In this document: one piece after another, positions 62,459-64,000 of the stretch
Position numbering within the stretch: the first letter of the stretch is position 1
How the letters are laid out: every line of letters starts with the position of its first letter
DNA from: RUG12461 sp045657665
GTDB lineage: Bacteria > Bacillota > Clostridia > Lachnospirales > Lachnospiraceae
Assembly: GCA_045657665.1 (NCBI GenBank)
Contig: JAZOTN010000033.1
Location: 85,917-149,916, forward strand
Length of the DNA stretch: 64,000 nt
Direction of reading: 5' to 3'
Program-made: the position numbers and the translations under genes
Notes under the pieces: generated by a model
Seen by the model: the letters and a program-made list of their open reading frames with translations, nothing else
What the model was told of the DNA's origin: nothing
Databases searched by the model: none

Positions 62459-62568
62459 ATGCAGGAGGGACCTTGAAGCCATGGCTTCAAGGTCTCGGCG
62501 GGCAAGAAGCCCGCCTCGGTCGGCCGCAGGATGCGGTCCGCCGGACCGCGCGGCCCCATCTCCTGCAT
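62459..62568. other. Cloverleaf-like hairpin element next to tRNA-Leu
   Basis: A 9-bp outer stem ATGCAGGAG/CTCCTGCAT (62459-62467 with 62560-62568) encloses three perfect hairpins. The first is a 24-base palindrome at 62470-62493 (ACCTTGAAGCCA and its complement). The second is GGCGGGC-AAGAA-GCCCGCC (62497-62515). The third is GGCCGC/GCGGCC closing GCGGTCC-GCC-GGACCGC (62522-62555). GC content is much higher than nearby. The outer stem copies the tRNA acceptor ends, and CCCATCTCCTGCAT is a 14-base direct repeat of the tRNA 3' end. Confidence 0.7.
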
Positions 62569-62580
62569 TCCTTCAAGATG

Positions 62581-62618
62581 CCGTGAATCTTTGAAAATAC
62601 TGGGTTTCACGGTTTTTT
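62581..62618 (+). terminator. Terminator after the cloverleaf element
   Basis: CCGTGAA (62581-62587) pairs with TTCACGG (62606-62612), followed by TTTTTT. Confidence 0.65.
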
Positions 62619-62935
62619 CGCTGAAAATGAGAACAGATGTGATTAAAAATGCCTAATTGTTGATTAAAAGATTAAAAACCGATTGCTTCCAGAACTTTAG
62701 CCGCCTGCTTCATATCAACTGATTTGTACAGAGAGAGAAGAAACATGACGGCAGATCAAAAAATGTGGGCTCGCGCAAAAGAAGAGCCTGTCAGGGCTGT
62801 TATGGATCTTGGATTTGGGGTTGCAATTTTGCGATAAAATATGCAATTAACGGTAAAATGGCCACTCCGATACACATTGTATTATATCACGATTTAACTA
62901 TCCGCAAAAACAGCTTTTGTGAATATGCATTTTCA
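62619..62935. other. Gene-poor gap with probable gene remnants
   Basis: Two short open stretches are seen. One on the plus strand (62745-62837, 30 codons, ending AVMDLGFGVAILR) has a purine-rich site before its ATG. One on the minus strand (stop at about 62677) encodes about 24 codons with KSVDMKQAAKVLEAIGF. Both look like ends of longer genes. Nothing else supported. Confidence 0.35.
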
Positions 62936-62964
62936 TTGATATTGAACTGTTTTCGATGTATGAT
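62936..62964 (+). promoter_or_regulatory. SigA-type promoter for the toxin-antitoxin pair
   Basis: TTGATA at 62936-62941, 17-base spacer, TATGAT at 62959-62964, 19 bases before the antitoxin ATG. Confidence 0.7.
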
Positions 62965-62983
62965 ATTAGTCAGGAGGTGGCTT

Positions 62984-63199
62984 ATGGCAATCGATACACT
63001 GATCAATGAAGCGAAGGGAATGTCAGACCAGGATATCAATGAAGTCATCGATTTTATTCGCTTTATCAAAATAAGATCGTTTAGGACGGATGCAGTGGAA
63101 AAAAAGATGAAATATCGTCAGGCAGGGAGACTTCAAGGAAAAATCAGGATGTCCGAAGACTTTGATGCCCCCTTAGATGATTTTAAGGAGTATATGTGA
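62984..63199 (+). CDS. Antitoxin of a VapBC-type module
   Basis: 71 residues from ATG 62984, AGGAGGT at 62972-62978. Helix-rich, MSDQDINEVIDFIRFIK then a basic stretch and an acidic end (SEDFDAPLDDFKEYM), the style of DUF2281-like antitoxins whose tails plug the PIN toxin. Its stop overlaps the toxin start (TGATG). The promoter just before it suggests self-control, though no operator dyad was found. Confidence 0.8.
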   Translation: MAIDTLINEAKGMSDQDINEVIDFIRFIKIRSFRTDAVEKKMKYRQAGRLQGKIRMSEDFDAPLDDFKEYM

Positions 63200-63576
63200 T
63201 GCTGTTACTGGATACACATACATTCCTCTGGTTTGTCAATGCAGATGACAGACTTCCCCAGAAAACATCCGATGTTATAGAAGAAGACCCGGATGTTTTT
63301 GTTAGCGTTGCGTCATTCTGGGAGATAACCATAAAAAACAGCCTTGGAAAGCTGGAACTAGACCTTCCAATCACAGAACTGATGAAAAGCTGCATAGAAG
63401 ATGGTTTTACTATACTTCCAATTAATGCTCCCCATCTAGAAGTCTTAAAAAATCTTCCATGGATTCACCGAGATCCGTTCGACAGATTACTGATCAGTCA
63501 AGCAATTGCAGAAGAATTGACCTTTGTAACAGTGGACGGGAACATACGAAAATACGATATTAAAACACTTTGGTGA
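63199..63576 (+). CDS. vapC: PIN-domain toxin (VapC family)
   Basis: 125 residues from ATG 63199. MLLLDTHTFLWF with Asp5, SFWEITIKNSLGKLEL with Glu42, HRDPFDRLL with Asp92/Asp95 and VTVDGNI with Asp113 are the four acidic positions of the PIN ribonuclease site; DTHTFLW is typical of the clade paired with DUF2281-like antitoxins. Expected to cut RNA, often tRNA, when freed from the antitoxin. The pair may be a transferred island between the cloverleaf element and the M13 peptidase gene. Confidence 0.9.
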   Translation: MLLLDTHTFLWFVNADDRLPQKTSDVIEEDPDVFVSVASFWEITIKNSLGKLELDLPITELMKSCIEDGFTILPINAPHLEVLKNLPWIHRDPFDRLLISQAIAEELTFVTVDGNIRKYDIKTLW

Positions 63577-63685
63577 CCTGAAGGCTGCTTCATAAAGGAT
63601 TAGTGGATTTTATATATTTTACACAATATAAAAGACTTTTAGTAGTCAAAAAAGACGTAGAATTATTGGATTTCTCATAATATGA

Positions 63686-63777
63686 TTGACATTTTCAGAT
63701 TACGTGCTATCATATGAGTATAGATAGGGCTCGTCCCGGAGTTGGAATTGGCATCGGGTCAGAGCTCTTTTCTTTTT
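63686..63777 (+). ncRNA. Orphan promoter plus hairpin and T-tract: candidate small RNA
   Basis: TTGACA (63686-63691), 16-base spacer, TATCAT (63708-63713), then about ten bases to a hairpin: GGGCTC (63727-63732) with GAGCTC (63762-63767), inside it CCCG with CGGG, then TTTTCTTTTT. There is no open frame, and the next gene is on the other strand. The product would be about 55-60 bases. The rest of 63577-63871 shows nothing I can name. Confidence 0.5.
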
Positions 63778-63871
63778 GAGCAAAAAAACTATTCGCAAAA
63801 GACAGCTTAAACGAAGAAATATGACGGGATATATTGCGGAACGTCCATTTCTCCGCTCGAAAAAGAGACAT

Positions 63872-64000
63872 TCACCACACGATCAGCCTGTCTTCGGGAG
63901 CGAGATACATATTGTCCCCCTCCTTTACGCCATAGGTTTCGTAGAACTCTTCGAATTGCTGCACCGACACATTGGTTCTTGCATAGAAAAGGGGATGTTC
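63872..64000 (-). CDS. M13-family metallopeptidase (PepO-like), C-terminal end
   Basis: The last 42 codons and stop, read leftward from the window edge. The text VQQFEEFYETYGVKEGD and MYLAPEDRLIVW at the end match the conserved C-terminus of neprilysin-like M13 peptidases, which ends in an aromatic Trp. The HExxH and GENIAD motifs lie beyond the window. Such bacterial enzymes cleave small peptides. Confidence 0.8.
   Translation of the reverse strand, partial: EHPLFYARTNVSVQQFEEFYETYGVKEGDNMYLAPEDRLIVW

Noticed and set aside
62459..62568. Cloverleaf element as a third tRNA
   Set aside because: No T loop, no anticodon loop of seven bases and no D arm; only the acceptor-like outer stem matches.

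Overview
The window looks like chromosome of a Gram-positive anaerobe of class Clostridia, most likely Lachnospiraceae-like. The clues are many strong AGGAGG ribosome binding sites, lipoprotein signal peptides, an LtaS/YfhO pair (lipoteichoic acid), a PPi-type phosphofructokinase, formate-tetrahydrofolate ligase under a ZTP riboswitch, carboxynorspermidine decarboxylase, ECF transporter S components, and a very large load of Cache/GGDEF/hybrid-kinase signalling proteins. The family-level assignment is inference from gene content; no rRNA is present.

Layout. 1-5.8 kb: 3' end of an RlmD-type rRNA methyltransferase, two lipoproteins, a Cache-HAMP-SpoIIE phosphatase, a ComEC-like metallo-beta-lactamase protein and a DUF4956 membrane protein. 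5.8-10 kb: a MESH1-like HD domain fused to an APH-type kinase, divergent from a STAS domain fused to an APH-like pseudokinase, then AlkD-like and MBL proteins. 10-19.5 kb: a hybrid kinase with its own Hpt, nspC, an ECF S component, a CapA-like protein, a REC-HD-GYP protein and a FapA-like protein with about ten 26-residue repeats. 19.5-31.3 kb: DtxR-type regulator, bioY, an AAA/DUF234 ATPase, a second STAS-pseudokinase, a decayed copy of the ATPase, GH3 lipoprotein, CopA with a CopZ-like tail, PPi-PFK and a zinc-type binding protein. 31.4-36.0 kb: a small integrative mobilizable element (about 4.5 kb) inserted in the 3' end of tRNA-Ser(CGA), with 20-bp att repeats, a tyrosine integrase and a MobV relaxase. 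36-50 kb: lipoproteins, a LytS-type kinase with a SARP-like response regulator, fhs, a double zinc-ribbon membrane protein, an LTA synthase/YfhO pair and an EAL phosphodiesterase. 50-61.4 kb: a tight run of signalling genes (LUD protein, Cache-PAS-like, two Cache-GGDEF, hybrid kinase-REC-Hpt, pseudoREC-REC, SpoIIE phosphatase), then a YitT protein. 61.5-64 kb: tRNA-Leu(AAG), VanZ-like, tRNA-Leu(CAG) followed by a cloverleaf-like hairpin element, a VapBC-type toxin-antitoxin pair, an orphan small-RNA-like unit and the 3' end of an M13 peptidase.

How it may work together. Two SpoIIE-family phosphatases, two STAS proteins with the usual acceptor serines, two Hpt-bearing hybrid kinases, two free receivers (one with an HD-GYP output), two GGDEF proteins and an EAL protein suggest one or more linked phosphorelay, partner-switching and c-di-GMP circuits. 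No RsbW/SpoIIAB-type kinase is seen; instead each STAS domain is fused to an APH-fold domain whose catalytic HGD triplet reads YGN. This is the most unusual architecture in the window.

A palindromic repeat (arms GGAGACA/TGTCTCC with a GGGGACGGTTCTG core) occurs at nine or ten places in gene borders. It encodes the start of one phosphatase and the tail of the other, abuts a truncated ATPase gene, and forms a 30-bp hairpin between copA and pfp.
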